Translations under genes and position numbers: made by a program | Notes under the pieces: generated by a model | Databases searched by the model: none | Told to the model about the DNA's origin: nothing | The model's input: only the letters and a program-made list of their open reading frames with translations | NCBI RefSeq assembly: GCF_029227915.1 | Contig: NC_079882.1 | Location: forward strand, 15,512,501 to 15,576,500 | Direction of reading: 5' to 3' | DNA: 64,000 nt | Origin: Hydractinia symbiolongicarpus | Lineage: Eukaryota; Cnidaria; Hydrozoa; Anthoathecata; Hydractiniidae | Shown here: one piece after another, positions 12,205 through 24,390 of the stretch | Layout: each line of letters begins with the position of its first letter | How positions within the stretch are numbered: the stretch's first letter is position 1

Positions 12205-14388
12205 ACTGCAAAAGGCCATATTACAGCCTTTATAGGACTGTGCACGTAGTTAAGAGTGTTGTAAAGCAACGGCGCCAATGAAAACGACTTGGGACGTTGT
12301 AGTGCATTGAGACTGTAAGGACTAGGCCGATGGTAACCTGCGCAGACAGGTGAAACCACGTGATTTACGTGTGAGGCCTTTATTAGACTGCAAAAGGCCA
12401 TATTACAGCCTTTATAGGACTGTGCACGTAGTTAAGAGTGTTCTAAGGCAACTTCGCCAATGAAAACGACTTGGGACGTTGTAGTGCATTGAGACTGGAA
12501 GGAATAGTCAAATGGTAACCTGCGCAGGCAGATTGAACCATGTGATTTACGTGTGAGGCCTTTATTAGACTGCAAAAGGCCATATTACAGCCTTTATAGG
12601 ACTGTGCACGTAGGTAAGAGTGTTGTAAAGCAATGGCGCTAATGAAAACGACTTGGGACGTTGTAGCACATGGAGACTGGAAGGACTAGACCAATGGTAA
12701 CCTGCGCAGGCAGGTGAAACCACGTGATTTACGTATGAAGCCTTTACTAGACCGCAAAAGGCCAAATTACAGCCTTTATAGGACTGGGCACGTAGTTAAG
12801 AGTGTTGTAAGGCAACGGCGCTAATGAAAACGACTTGGGACGTTGTAGCGCATTGAGACTGGAAGGACTAGGCCAATGGTAACCTGCGCAGACCGGTGAA
12901 ACCACGTGATTTACGTGTGAGGCCTTTTTTAGACTGCAAAAGGCCATATTACAGCCTTTATAGGACTGTGCACGTAGTTAAGAGTGTTGTAAGGCAACGG
13001 CGCTAATGAAAACCACTTGGAACGTTGTAGTGTATTGAGACTCGAAGGAATGGTCCAATGGTAACCTGCGTAGGCAGATGGAACCACGTGATTTACGTGT
13101 GAGGACTTTATTAGACTGCAAAAGGCCATATTACAGCCTTTATAGGACTGTGCACGTAGTTAAGAGTGTCTTAAGGCAACGGCGCTAATGAAAACGACTT
13201 GAGACCTTGTAGCACATTGAGACTGGATGGACTAAGGCAATGGAAACCTGCACAGGCAAATGGAACCACGTGATTTACGTGTGAGGCCTTTATTAGACTG
13301 CAAAAGGCCATAATACAGCCTTTATAGGACTGTGGACGTAGTTAAGAGTGTTCTAAGGCAACTTCGCTAATGAAAACGACTTGGGACGTTGTAGCACATT
13401 GAGACTGGAAGGACTAGGCCAATGGAAACCCGCATAGGCAAATGGAACAACGTGATTTACGTGTGAGGCCTTTATTAGACTGCAAAAGGCCATATTACAG
13501 CCTTTAAAGGACTGTGCACGTAGTTAAGAGTGTTGTAAGGCAACAACGCTAATGAAAACGACTTGGGACGTTGTAGCGCATTGAGACTGGAAGGACTAGG
13601 TCAATGGTGACCTGCGCAGACCAGTGAAACCACGTAATTAACGTGTGAGGCCTTTATTAGCCTGCAAAGGGCCATATTACAGCCTTTATAAGACTGTGCA
13701 CGTAGTTAAGAGTGTTGTAAGGCAACGGCGCTAATGAAAACGACTTGGGACGTTGTAGCGCATTGAGACTGGAAGGACTAGGTCAATGGTGACCTGCGCA
13801 GACCAGTGAAACCACGTAATTAACGTGTGAGGCCTTTATTAGCCTGCAAAGGGCCATATTACAGCCTTTATAAGACTGTGCACGTAGTTAAGAGTGTTGT
13901 AAGGCAACGGCGCTAATGAAAACGACTTGGGACGTTGTAGCGCATTGAGACTGGAAGGACTAGGTCAATGGTGACCTGCGCAGACCGGTGAAACCACGTG
14001 ATTAACGTGTGAGGCCTTTATTAGACTGCAAAGGGCCATATTACAGCCTTTATAGGACTGTGCACGTAGTTAAGAGTGTTCTAAGGCAACTTCGCCAATG
14101 AAAATGACTTGGGACGTTGTAGCGCATTGAGACTGTAAGGACTAGGCCAATGGTAACCTGTGCAGACAGGTGAAACCACGTGATTTACGTGTGAGGCCTT
14201 TATTAGACTGCAAAAGGTCATATTACAGCCTTTATAGGACTATGCAGGTAGTTAAGGGTGTTCTAAGGCCACGGCGCTAAGGAAAACCACTTGGAACGTT
14301 GTAGTGCATTGAGACTGGAAGGAATAGTCCAATGGTAACCTGCGCAGGCAGATGGAACCACGTGATTTACGTGTGAGGACTTTATTAC
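12205..14388 (+). repeat. HOR turn, 12 monomers (2,184 bp)
   Basis: Order: D r E, an F-position monomer that ends as h-type, B s w k l l m q. The l monomer is tandemly duplicated (GACCAGTGAAACCACGTAAT at about 13,620 and 13,802), a single-monomer expansion. D, r and E here match 5105-5650 at offset 7,100 and 14389-14934 at offset 2,184. Confidence 0.75.
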
Positions 14389-16935
14389 ACTGCAAAAGGC
14401 CATATTACAGCCTTTATAGGACTGTGCACGTAGTTAAGAGTGTTGTAAAGCAACGGCGCCAATGAAAACGACTTGGGACGTTGTAGTGCATTGAGACTGT
14501 AAGGACTAGGCCGATGGTAACCTGCGCAGACAGGTGAAACCACGTGATTTACGTGTGAGGCCTTTATTAGACTGCAAAAGGCCATATTACAGCCTTTATA
14601 GGACTGTGCACGTAGTTAAGAGTGTTCTAAGGCAACTTCGCCAATGAAAACGACTTGGAACGTTGTAGTGCATTGAGACTGGAAGGAATAGTCAAATGGT
14701 AACCTGCGCAGGCAGATTGAACCATGTGATTTACGTGTGAGGCCTTTATTAGACTGCAAAAGGCCATATTACAGCCTTTATAGGACTGTGCACGTAGGTA
14801 AGAGTGTTGTAAAGCAATGGCGCTAATGAAAACGACTTGGGACGTTGTAGCACATGGAGACTGGAAGGACTAGACCAATGGTAACCTGCGCAGGCAGGTG
14901 AAACCACGTGATTTACGTATGAAGCCTTTACTAGACCGCAAAAGGCCAAATTACAGCCTTTATAGGACTGTGCACGTAGTTAAGAGTGTTGTAAGGCAAC
15001 GGCGCTAATGAAAACGACTTGGGACGTTGTAGCGTATTGAAATTGGAAAGACTAGGCCAATGGTAACCTGCGCAGACCGGTGAAACCACGTGATTTACGT
15101 GTGAGGCCTTTATTAGACTGCAAAAGGCCATATTACAGCCTTTATAGGACTGTGCACGTAGTTAAGAGTGTTGTAAAGCAACGGCGCCAATGAAAACGAC
15201 TTGGGACGTTGTAGCGTATTGCGACTGTAAGGACTAGGCCAATGGTAACCTGCGCAGACAGGTGAAACCACGTGATTTACGTGTGAGGCCTTTATTAGAC
15301 TGCAAAAGGCCATATTATAGCTTTTATAGGACTGTGCACGTAGTTAAGAGTGTTCTAAGGCAACTTCGCCAATGAAAACGACTTGGGACGTTGTAGCACA
15401 TTGAGACTGGAAGGACTAGGCCATTGGAAACCTGCACAGGCAAATGGAACCACGTGATTTACGTATGAGGCCTTTATTAGACTGCAAAAGGCCATAATAC
15501 AGCCTTTGTAGGACTAGGACGTAGTTAAGAGTGTTCTAAGGCAACTTCGCTAATGAAAACGACTTGGGACGTTGTAGCGCATTGAGACTGGAAGGACTAG
15601 GCCAATGGTAACCTGCGCAGACCGGTGAAACCACGTGATTTACGTGTGAGGCCTTTATTAGACTGCAAAAGGCCATAATACAGCCTTTATAGGACTGTGG
15701 ACGTAGTTAAGAGTGTTCTAAGGCAACTTCGCTAATGAAAACGACTTGGGACGTTGTAGCACATTGAGACTGGAAGGACTAGGCCGATGGAAACCCGCAT
15801 AGGCAAATGGAACAACGTGATTTACGTGTGAGGCCTTTATTAGACTGCAAAAGGCCATATTACAGCCTTTAAAGGACTGTGCACGTAGTTAAGAGTGTTG
15901 TAAGGCAACGGCGCTAATGAAAACGACTTGGGACGTTTTAGCGCATTGAGACTGGAAGGACTAGGTCAATGGTGACCTGCGCAGACCAGTGAAACCACGT
16001 AATTAACGTGTGAGGCCTTTATTAGCCTGCAAAGGGCCATATTACAGCCTTTATAAGACTGTGCACGTAGTTAAGAGTGTTGTAAGGCAACGGCGCTAAT
16101 GAAAACGACTTGGGACGTTGTAGCGCATTGAGACTGGAAGGACTAGGTCAATGGTGACCTGCGCAGACCGGTGAAACCACGTGATTAACGTGTGAGGCCT
16201 TTATTAGACTGCAAAGGGCCATATTACAGCCTTTATAGGACTGTGCACGTAGTTAAGAGTGTTCTAAGGCAACTTCGCCAATGAAAATGGCTTGGGACGT
16301 TGTAGCGCATTGAGACTGTAAGGACTAGGCCAATGGTAACCTGTGCAGACAGGTGAAACCACGTGATTTACGTGTGAGGCCTTTATTAGACTGCAAAAGG
16401 CCATATTACAGCCTTTATAGGACTGTGCACGTAGTTAAGAGTGTTCTAAGGCAACTTCGCCAATGAAAACGACTTGGGCCGTTGTAGCGCATTGAGACTG
16501 GAAGGACTAGGTCAATGGTGACCTGCGCAGACCGGTGAAACCACGTGATTAACGTTTGAGGCCTTTATTAGAATGCAAAGGGCCATATTACAGCCTTTAT
16601 AGGACTGTGCACGTAGTTAAGAGAGTTCTAAGGCAACTTTGCCAATTAAAACGACTTGGGACGTTGTAGGGCATTGAGACTGTAAGGACTAGGCCAATGG
16701 TAACCTACGCAGACAGGTGAAACCACGTGATTTACGTGTGAGGCCTTTATTAGACTGCAAAAGGTCATATTACAGCCTTTATAGGACTATGCAGGTAGTT
16801 AAGGGTGTTCTAAGGCCACGGCGCTAAGGAAAACCACTTGGAACGTTGTAGTGCATTGAGACTGGAAGGAATAGTCCAATGGTAACCTGCGCAGGCAGAT
16901 GGAACCACGTGATTTACGTGTGAGGACTTTATTAC
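14389..16935 (+). repeat. HOR turn, 14 monomers (2,547 bp)
   Basis: Order: D r E F G x h w k l m n p q. Compared with the full cycle it lacks c and A, and jumps from h (15481-15661) directly to w, losing H, B and s. The E-F-G junction is clean, so the missing units were removed as whole monomers in register. Confidence 0.75.
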
Positions 16936-18027
16936 ACTGCAAAAGGCCATATTACAGCCTTTATAGGACTGTGCACGTAGTTAAGAGTGTTGTAAAGCAA
17001 CGGCGCCAATGAAAACGACTTGGGACGTTGTAGTGCATTGAGACTGTAAGGACTAGGCCGATGGTAACCTGCGCAGACAGGTGAAACCACGTGATTTACG
17101 TGTGAGGCCTTTATTAGACTGCAAAAGGCCATATTACAGCCTTTATAGGACTGTGCACGTAGTTAAGAGTGTTCTAAGGCAACTTCGCCAATGAAAACGA
17201 CTTGGGACGTTGTATTGCATTGAGACTGGAAGGAATAGTCAAATGGTAACCTGCGCAGGCAGATTGAACCATGTGATTTACGTGTGAGGCCTTTATTAGA
17301 CTGTAAAGGGCCATATTACAGCCTTTATAGGACTGTGCACGTAGTTAAGAGAGTTCTAAGGCAACTTTGCCAATGAAAACGACTTGGGACGTTGTAGCGC
17401 ATTGAGACTGTAAGGACTAGGCCAATGGTAACCTACGCAGACAGGTGAAACCACGTGATTTACGTGTGAGGCCTTTATTAGACTGCAAAAGATCATATTA
17501 CAGCCTTTATAGGACTATGCAGGTAGTTAAGGGTGTTCTAAGGCCACGGCGCTAAGGAAAACCACTTGGAACGTTGTAGTGCATTGAGACTGGAAGGAAT
17601 AGTCCAATGGTAACCTGCACAGGCAGATGGAACCACGTGATTTACGTGTGAGGACTTTATTACACCGCAAAAGGCCATATTACAGCATTTATAGGACTGT
17701 GCACGTAGTTAAGAGTGTTGTAAAGCAACGGCGCCAATGAAAACGACTTGGGACGTTGTAGTGCATTGAGACTGTAAGGACTAGGCCGATGGTAACCTGC
17801 GCAGACAGGTGAAACCACGTGATTTACGTGTGAGGCCTTTATTAGACTGCAAAAGGCCATATTACAGCCTTTATAGGACTGTGCACGTAGTTAAGAGTGT
17901 TCTAAGGCAACTTCGCCAATGAAAACGACTTGGGACGTTGTATTGCATTGAGACTGGAAGGAATAGTCAAATGGTAACCTGCGCAGGCAGATTGAACCAT
18001 GTGATTTACGTGTGAGGCCTTTATTAG
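16572..18027 (+). repeat. 4-monomer tandem duplication p-q-D-r (728 bp, two copies)
   Basis: The unit p-q-D-r at 16572-17299 is repeated at 17300-18027 with period 728. The TTGTATTGCATTG change in r is present in both copies (17209 and 17937), while GACTGTAAAGGG in p and CACCGCAAAAGG in D are private to the second copy. Shared private changes with few new ones suggest a recent duplication. Confidence 0.8.
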
Positions 18028-19849
18028 ACTGCAAAAGGCCATATTACAGCCTTTATAGGACTGTGCACGTAGGTAAGAGTGTTGTAAAGCAATGGCGCTA
18101 ATGAAAACGACTTGGGACGTTGTAGCACATGGAGACTGGAAGGACTAGACCAATGGTAACCTGCGCAGGCAGGTGAAACCACGTGATTTACGTATGAAGC
18201 CTTTACTAGACCGCAAAAGGCCAAATTACAGCCTTTATAGAACTGTGCACGTAGTTAAGAGTGTTGTAAGGCAAAGGCGCTAATGAAAACGACTTGGGAC
18301 GTTGTAGCGTATTGAAATTGGAAAGACTAGGCCAATGGTAACCTGCGCAGACCGGTGAAACCACGTGATTTACGTGTGAGGCCTTTATTAGACTGCAAAA
18401 GGCCATATTACAGCATTTATAGGACTGTGCACCTAAGAGTTAAGAGTGTTGTAAAGCAATGGCGCAAATGAAAACGACTTGGGACGTTGTAGCGCATTGA
18501 GACTGTAAGGACTAGACCAATGGTAACCTGCGCAGACAGGTGAAACAACGTGATTTACGTGTGAGGCCTTTATTAGACTGCAAAAGGCCATATTACAGCC
18601 TTTATAGGACTGTGCACGTAGTTAAGAGTGTTGTAAAGCAACGGCGCCAATGAAAACGACTTGGGACGTTGTAGCGCATTGAGACTGTAAGGACTAGGCC
18701 AATGGTAACCTGCGCAGACAGGTGAAACCACGTGATTTACGTGTGAGGCCTTTATTAGACTGCAAAAGGCCATATTACAGCCTTTATAGGACTGTGCACG
18801 TAGTTAAGAGTGTTGTAAAGCAACGGCGCCAATGAAAACGACTTGGGACGTTGTAGCGTATTGCGACTGTAAGGACTAGGCCAATGGTAACCTGCGCAGA
18901 CAGGTGAAACCACGTGATTTACGTGTGAGGCCTTTATTAGACTGCAAAAGGCCATATTATAGCTTTTATAGGACTGTGCACGTAGTTAAGAGTGTTCTAA
19001 GGCAACTTCGCCAATGAAAACGACTTGGGACGTTGTAGCACATTGAGACTGGAAGGACTAGGCCATTGGAAACCTGCACAGGCAAATGGAACCACGTGAT
19101 TTACGTATGAGGCCTTTATTAGACTGCAAAAGGCCATAATACAGCCTTTGTAGGACTAGGACGTAGTTAAGAGTGTTCTAAGGCAACTTCGCTAATGAAA
19201 ACGACTTGGGACGTTGTAGCGCATTGAGACTGGAAGGACTAGGCCAATGGTAACCTGCGCAGACCGGTGAAACCACGTGATTTACGTGTGAGGCCTTTAT
19301 TAGACTGCAAAAGGCCATATTACAGCCTTTATAGGACTGTGCACGTAGTTAAGAGTGTTGTAAGGCAACAGCGATAATGAAAACGACTTGAGACGTTGTA
19401 GCGCATTTAGACTGGAAGGAATAGTCCAATGGTAACCTGCGCAGACCGATGAAACCACGTGATTAATGTGTGAGGCCTTTATTAGACTGCAAAAGGCCAA
19501 ATTACAGCCTTTATAGGACTGTGCACGTAGTTAAGAGTGTTGTAAGGCAACGGCGCTAATGAAAACCACTTGGAACGTTGTAGTGCATTGAGACTGGAAG
19601 GAATGGTCCAATGGTAACCTGCGTAGGCAGATGGAACCACGTGATTTACGTGTGAGGACTTTATTAGACTGCAAAAGGCCATATTACAGCCTTTATAGGA
19701 CTGTGCGCGTAGTTAAGAGTGTCTTAAGGCAACGGCGCTAATGAAAACGACTTGAGACGTTGTAGCACATTGAGACTGGAAGGACTAAGCCAATGGAAAC
19801 CTGCACAGGCAAATGGAACCACGTGATTAACGTGTGAGGCCTTTATTAG
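17664..19849 (+). repeat. HOR partial turn D to s, 12 monomers
   Basis: Order: D r E F c A G x h H B s, the first two thirds of the 19-subtype cycle, with the same order as 7655-9840 and a constant offset of 10,009 from the F monomer onward. The turn is cut off by the 154-bp deletion monomer that follows. Confidence 0.8.
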
Positions 19850-20003
19850 ACTGCAAAGGGCCATATTACAGCCTTTATAGGACTGTGCACGTAGTTAAGA
19901 GTGTTGTAAGGCAACGGCGCTAATTGAGACTGTAAGGACTAGGCCAATGGTAACCTACGCAGACAGGTGAAACCACGTGATTTACGTGTGAGGCCTTTAT
20001 TAC
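19850..20003 (+). repeat. 154-bp monomer with 28-bp internal deletion
   Basis: The junction GCGCTAATTGAGACTG (around 19,925) joins GCTAAT directly to TGAGAC, removing 28 bases (the GAAAACGACTTGG to GCGCAT segment). Both breakpoints share AT, so the join is ambiguous by two bases. The identical join at 32,650-32,655 shows that the two loci descend from one event. Confidence 0.9.
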
Positions 20004-20185
20004 ACTGCAAAAGGCCATATTACAGCCTTTATAGGACTGTGCACGTAGTTAAGAGTGTTCTAAGGCAACTTCGCTAATGAAAACGACTTGGGACGTTGTA
20101 GTGCATTGAGACTGGAAGGAATAGTCAAATGGTAACCTGCGCAGGCAGATGGAACCATGTGATTTACGTGTGAGGCCTTTATTCG

Positions 20186-20373
20186 ACTGCAAAAGGCCAT
20201 ATTACAGCCTTTATAGGACTGTGCACGTAAGAGTTAAGAGTGTTGTAAAGCAATGGCGCTAATGAAAACGACTTGGGACGTTGTAGCGCATTGAGACTGT
20301 AAGGACTAGACCAATGGTAACCTGCGCAGCAGACAGGTGAAACAACGTGATTTACGTGTGAGGCCTTTATTAG
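20186..20373 (+). repeat. 188-bp monomer (185-bp subtype plus GCA slippage)
   Basis: This c-subtype monomer has its usual 3-bp gain and a second one, GCGCAGCAGACAGG for GCGCAGACAGG, a GCA/CAG triplet duplication. It is absent from the partner at 32915-33099, so it arose after the macro-duplication. Confidence 0.85.
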
Positions 20374-21100
20374 ACTGCAAAAGGCCATATTACAGCCTTT
20401 ATGGGACTGTGCACATAGTTAAGAGTGTTAAAAAGCAACGGCGCCAATGAAAACGACTTGGGACGTTGTAGCGCATTGAGACTGTAAGGACTAGGCCAAT
20501 GGTAACCTGCGCAGACAGGTGAAACCACGTATTTTACGTGTGAGGCCTTTATTAGACTGCAAAAGGCCATATTATAGCTTTTATAGGACTGTGCACGTAG
20601 ATAAGAGTGTTCTAAGGCAACTTCGCCAATGAAAACGACTTGGGACGTTGTAGCACATTGAGACTGGAAGGACTAGGCCAATGGAAACCTGCACAGGCAA
20701 ATGGAATCACGTGATTTACGTGTGGGGCCTTTATTAGACTGCAAAAGGCCATAATACAGCCTTTATAGGACTAGGACGTAGTTAAGAGTGTTCTAAGGCA
20801 ACTTCGCTAATGAAAACGACTTGGGACGTTGTAGCGCATTGAGACTGGAAGGACTAGGCCAATGGTAACCTGCGCAGACCGGTGAAACCACGTGATTTAC
20901 GTGTGAGGCCTTTTTTAGACTGCAAAATGCCATATTACAGCCTTTATAGGACTGTGCACGTATTTAAGAGTGTTGTAAGGCAACAGCGATAATGAAAACG
21001 ACTTGACACGTTGTAGCGCATATAGACTGGAAGGAATAGTCCAATGGTAACCTGCGCAGACCGATGAAACCACGTGATTAACGTGTGAGGCCTTTATTAG

Positions 21101-21284
21101 ACTGCAAAAGGCCAAATTACAGCCTTTATAGGACTGTGCACGTAGTTTTAAGAGTGTTGTAAGGCAACGGCGCTAATGAAAACCACTTGGGACGTTGTAG
21201 CGCATTGAGACTGGAAGGACTAGGCCAATGGTAACCTGCGCAGACCGGTGAAACCACGTGATTTACGTGTGAGGCCTTTTTTAG
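21101..21284 (+). repeat. 184-bp monomer (+TT)
   Basis: TAGTTTTAAGAG replaces TAGTTAAGAG near 21,147, a 2-bp gain in a T run. It is the only such copy in the window and is absent from the paralogous monomer at 33827. Confidence 0.85.
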
Positions 21285-22194
21285 ACTGCAAAAGGCCATA
21301 TTACAGCCTTTATAGGATTGTGCACGTATTTAAGAGTGTTGTAAGGCAACAGCGATAATGAAAACGACTTGAGACGTTGTAGCGCATAAAGACTGGAAGG
21401 AATAGTCCAATGGTAACCTGCGCAGACCGATGAAACCACGTGATTAACGTGTGAGGCCTTTATTAGACTGCAAAAGGCCAAATTACAGCCTTTATAGGAC
21501 TGTGCACGTAGTTAAGAGTGTTGTAAGGCAACGGCGCTAATGAAAACCACTTGGAACGTTGTAGTGCATTGAGACTCGAAGGAATGGTCCAATGGTAACC
21601 TGCGTAGGCAGATGGAACCACGTGATTTACGTGTGAGGACTTTATTAGACTGCAAAAGGCCATATTACAGCCTTTATAGGACTGTGCACGTAGTTAAGAG
21701 TGTCTTAAGGCAACGGCGCTAATGAAAACGACTTGAGACCTTGTAGCACATTGAGACTGGAAGGACTAAGCCAATGGAAACCTGCACAGGCAAATGGAAC
21801 CACGTGATTTACGTGTGAGGCCTTTATTAGACTGCAAAAGGCCATAATACAGCCTTTATAGGACTGTGCACGTAGTTAAGAGTGTTGTAAGGCAACGGCG
21901 CTAATGAAAACAACTTGGGACGTTGTAGCGCATTGAGACTGGAAGGACTAGGTCAATGGTGACCTGCACAGACCGGTGAAACCACGTGATTAACGTGTGA
22001 GGCCTTTATTAGCCTGCAAAGGGCCATATTACAGCCTTTATAGGACTGTGCACGTAGTTAAGAGTGTTGTAAGGCAACGGCGCTAATGAAAACGACTTGG
22101 GACGTTGTAGCGCATTGAGACTGGAAGGACTAGGTCAATGGTGACCTGCGCAGACCGGTGAAACCACGTGATTAACGTGTGAGGCCTTTATTAG

Positions 22195-22386
22195 ACTGCA
22201 AAGGGCCATATTACAGCCTTTAAAGGACTGTGCACGTAGTTAAGAGTGTTCTAAGGCAACTTCGCCAATGAAAATGACTTGGGACGTTGTAGCGCATTGA
22301 GACTGTAAGGACTAGGCCAATTACCATAGGTTACCACCTACGCAGACAGGTGAAACCACGTGATTTACGTGTGAGGTTTTTATTAG
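22195..22386 (+). repeat. 192-bp monomer with fold-back insertion (+10)
   Basis: In this m-type monomer the expected CCAATGGTAACCTACG is replaced by CCAATTACCATAGG followed by TTACCACCTACG (22,317-22,342). The inserted TAGGTTACCA is the reverse complement of the native TGGTAACCTA, and TTACCA is that of TGGTAA. This is the pattern left when a replication fork switches template to its own nascent or opposite strand at a short quasi-palindrome. It occurs once in the window. Confidence 0.85.
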
Positions 22387-22568
22387 ACTGCAAAAGGCCA
22401 TATTACAGCCTTTATAGGACTGTGCACGTAGTTAAGAATGTTGTAAGGCAACGGCGCTTATGAAAACGACTTGGGACGTTGTAGCGCATTGAAACTGGAA
22501 GGACTAGGCCAATGGTAACCTGCGCAGACCGGTGAAACCACGTGATTTACGTGTGAGGCCTTTATTAG

Positions 22569-24390
22569 ACTGCAAAAGGCCAGATTTCAGTATTTATAGG
22601 ACTGTGCACGTAAGAGTTAAGAGTGTTGTAAAGCAATGGCGCTAATGAAAACGACTTGGGACGTTGTAGCGCATTGAGACTGTAAGGACTAGACCAATGG
22701 TAACCTGCACAGACAGGTGAAACAACGTGATTTCCGTGTGAGGCCTTTATTAGACTGCAAAAGGCCATATTACAGCCTTTATGGGACTGTGCAAGTAGTT
22801 AAAAGTGTTGTAAAGCAACGGCGCCAATGAAAACGACTTGGGACGTTGTAGCGCATTGAGACTGTAAGGACTAGGCCAATGGTAACCTGCGCAGACAGGT
22901 GAAACCACGTGATTTACGTGTGAGGCCTTTATTAGACTGCAAAAGGCCATATTACAGCCTTTATAGGACTGTGCACGTAGTTAAGAGTGTTGTAAAGCAA
23001 CGGCGCCAATGAAAACGACTTGGGACGTTGTAGCGTATTGAGACTGTAAGGACTAGGCCAATGGTAACCTGCGCAGACAGGTGAAACCACGTGATTTACG
23101 TGTGAGGCTTTTATTAGACTGCAAAAGGCCATATTATAGCTTTTATAGGACTGTGCACGTAGATAAGAGTGTTCTAAGGCAACTTCGCCAATGAAAACGA
23201 CTTAGGACGTTGTAGCACATTGAGACTGGAAGGACTAGGCCAATGGAAACCTGCACAGGCAAGTGGAACCACGTGATTTACGTGTGAGGCCTTTATTAGA
23301 CTGCAAAAGGCCATAATACAGCCTTTATAGGACTAGGACGTAGTTAAGAGTGTTCTAAAGCAACTTCGCTAATGAAAACGACTTGGGACGTTGTAGCGCA
23401 TTGAGACTGGAAGGACTAGGCCAATGGTAACCTGCGCAGACCGGTGAAACCACGTGATTTACGTGTGAGGCCTTTTTTAGACTGCAAAAGGCCATATTAC
23501 AGCCTTTATAGGACTGTGCACGTATTTAAGAGTGTTGTAAGGCAACAGCGATAATGAAAACGACTTGAGACGTTGTAGCGCATTTAGACTGGAAGGAATA
23601 GTCCAATGGTAACCTGCGCAGACCGATGAAACCACGTGATTAACGTGTGAGGCCTTTATTAGACTGCAAAAGGCCAAATTACAGCCTTTATAGGACTGTG
23701 CACGTAGTTAAGAGTGTTGTAAGTCAACGGCGCTAATGAAAACCACTTGGAACGTTGTAGTGCATTGAGACTGGAAGGAATGGTCCAATGGTAACCTGCG
23801 TAGGCAGATGGAACCACGTGATTTACGTGTGAGGACTTTATTAGACTGCAAAAGGCCATATTACAGCCTTTACAGGACTGTGGACGTAGTTAAGAGTGTC
23901 TTAAGGCAACGGCGCTAATGAAAACGACTTGAGACCTTGTAGCACATTGAGACTGGAAGGACTAAGCCAATGGAAACCTGCACAGGCAAATGGAACCACG
24001 TGATTTACGTGTGAGGCCTTTATTAGACTGCAAAAGGCCATAATACAGCCTTTATAGGACTGTGCACGTAGTTAAGAGTGTTGTAAAGCAACGGCGCCAA
24101 TGAAAACGACTTAGGACGTTGTAGCGTATTGAGACTGTAAGGACTAGGCCAATGGTAACCTGCGCACACAGGTGAAACCACGTGATTTACGTGTGAGGCC
24201 TTTATTAGACTGCAAAAGGCCATATTATAGCTTTTATGGGACTGTGCACGTAGATAAGAGTGTTCTAAGGCAACTTCGCCAATGAAAACGAATTGGGACG
24301 TTGTAGCACATTGAGGCTGGAAGGACTAGGCCAATGGAAACCTGCACAGGCAAGTGGAACCACGTCATTTACGTGTGAGGCCTTTATTAG
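22569..24390 (+). repeat. Segment duplicated at 37.1-38.7 kb
   Basis: Monomers c, A, G', x, h, H, B, s and a following w/G' hybrid recur at 37,102-38,741, without A. The offset is 14,533 at c and 14,351 from G' onward, a difference of exactly one monomer. Shared private changes include GAGGCTTTTATTAG at the end of G' and CAGGCAAGTGGAACC in x. Confidence 0.8.

Larger units (their letters stand above)
19885..21845 (+). repeat. Macro-duplication copy A (partner 32.6-34.6 kb)
   Basis: Begins inside the 154-bp monomer and runs through c, A, x, h, H-like, a second H-like and B to s. The partner lies at 32,614-34,569. The offset is 12,729 at the start, 12,726 after a 3-bp gain here (GCGCAGCAGACAGG near 20,330) and 12,724 after a 2-bp gain here (TAGTTTTAAGAG near 21,147); both gains are private to this copy. 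The partner keeps other private changes, such as GATTATCG near 33,804. Confidence 0.85.
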
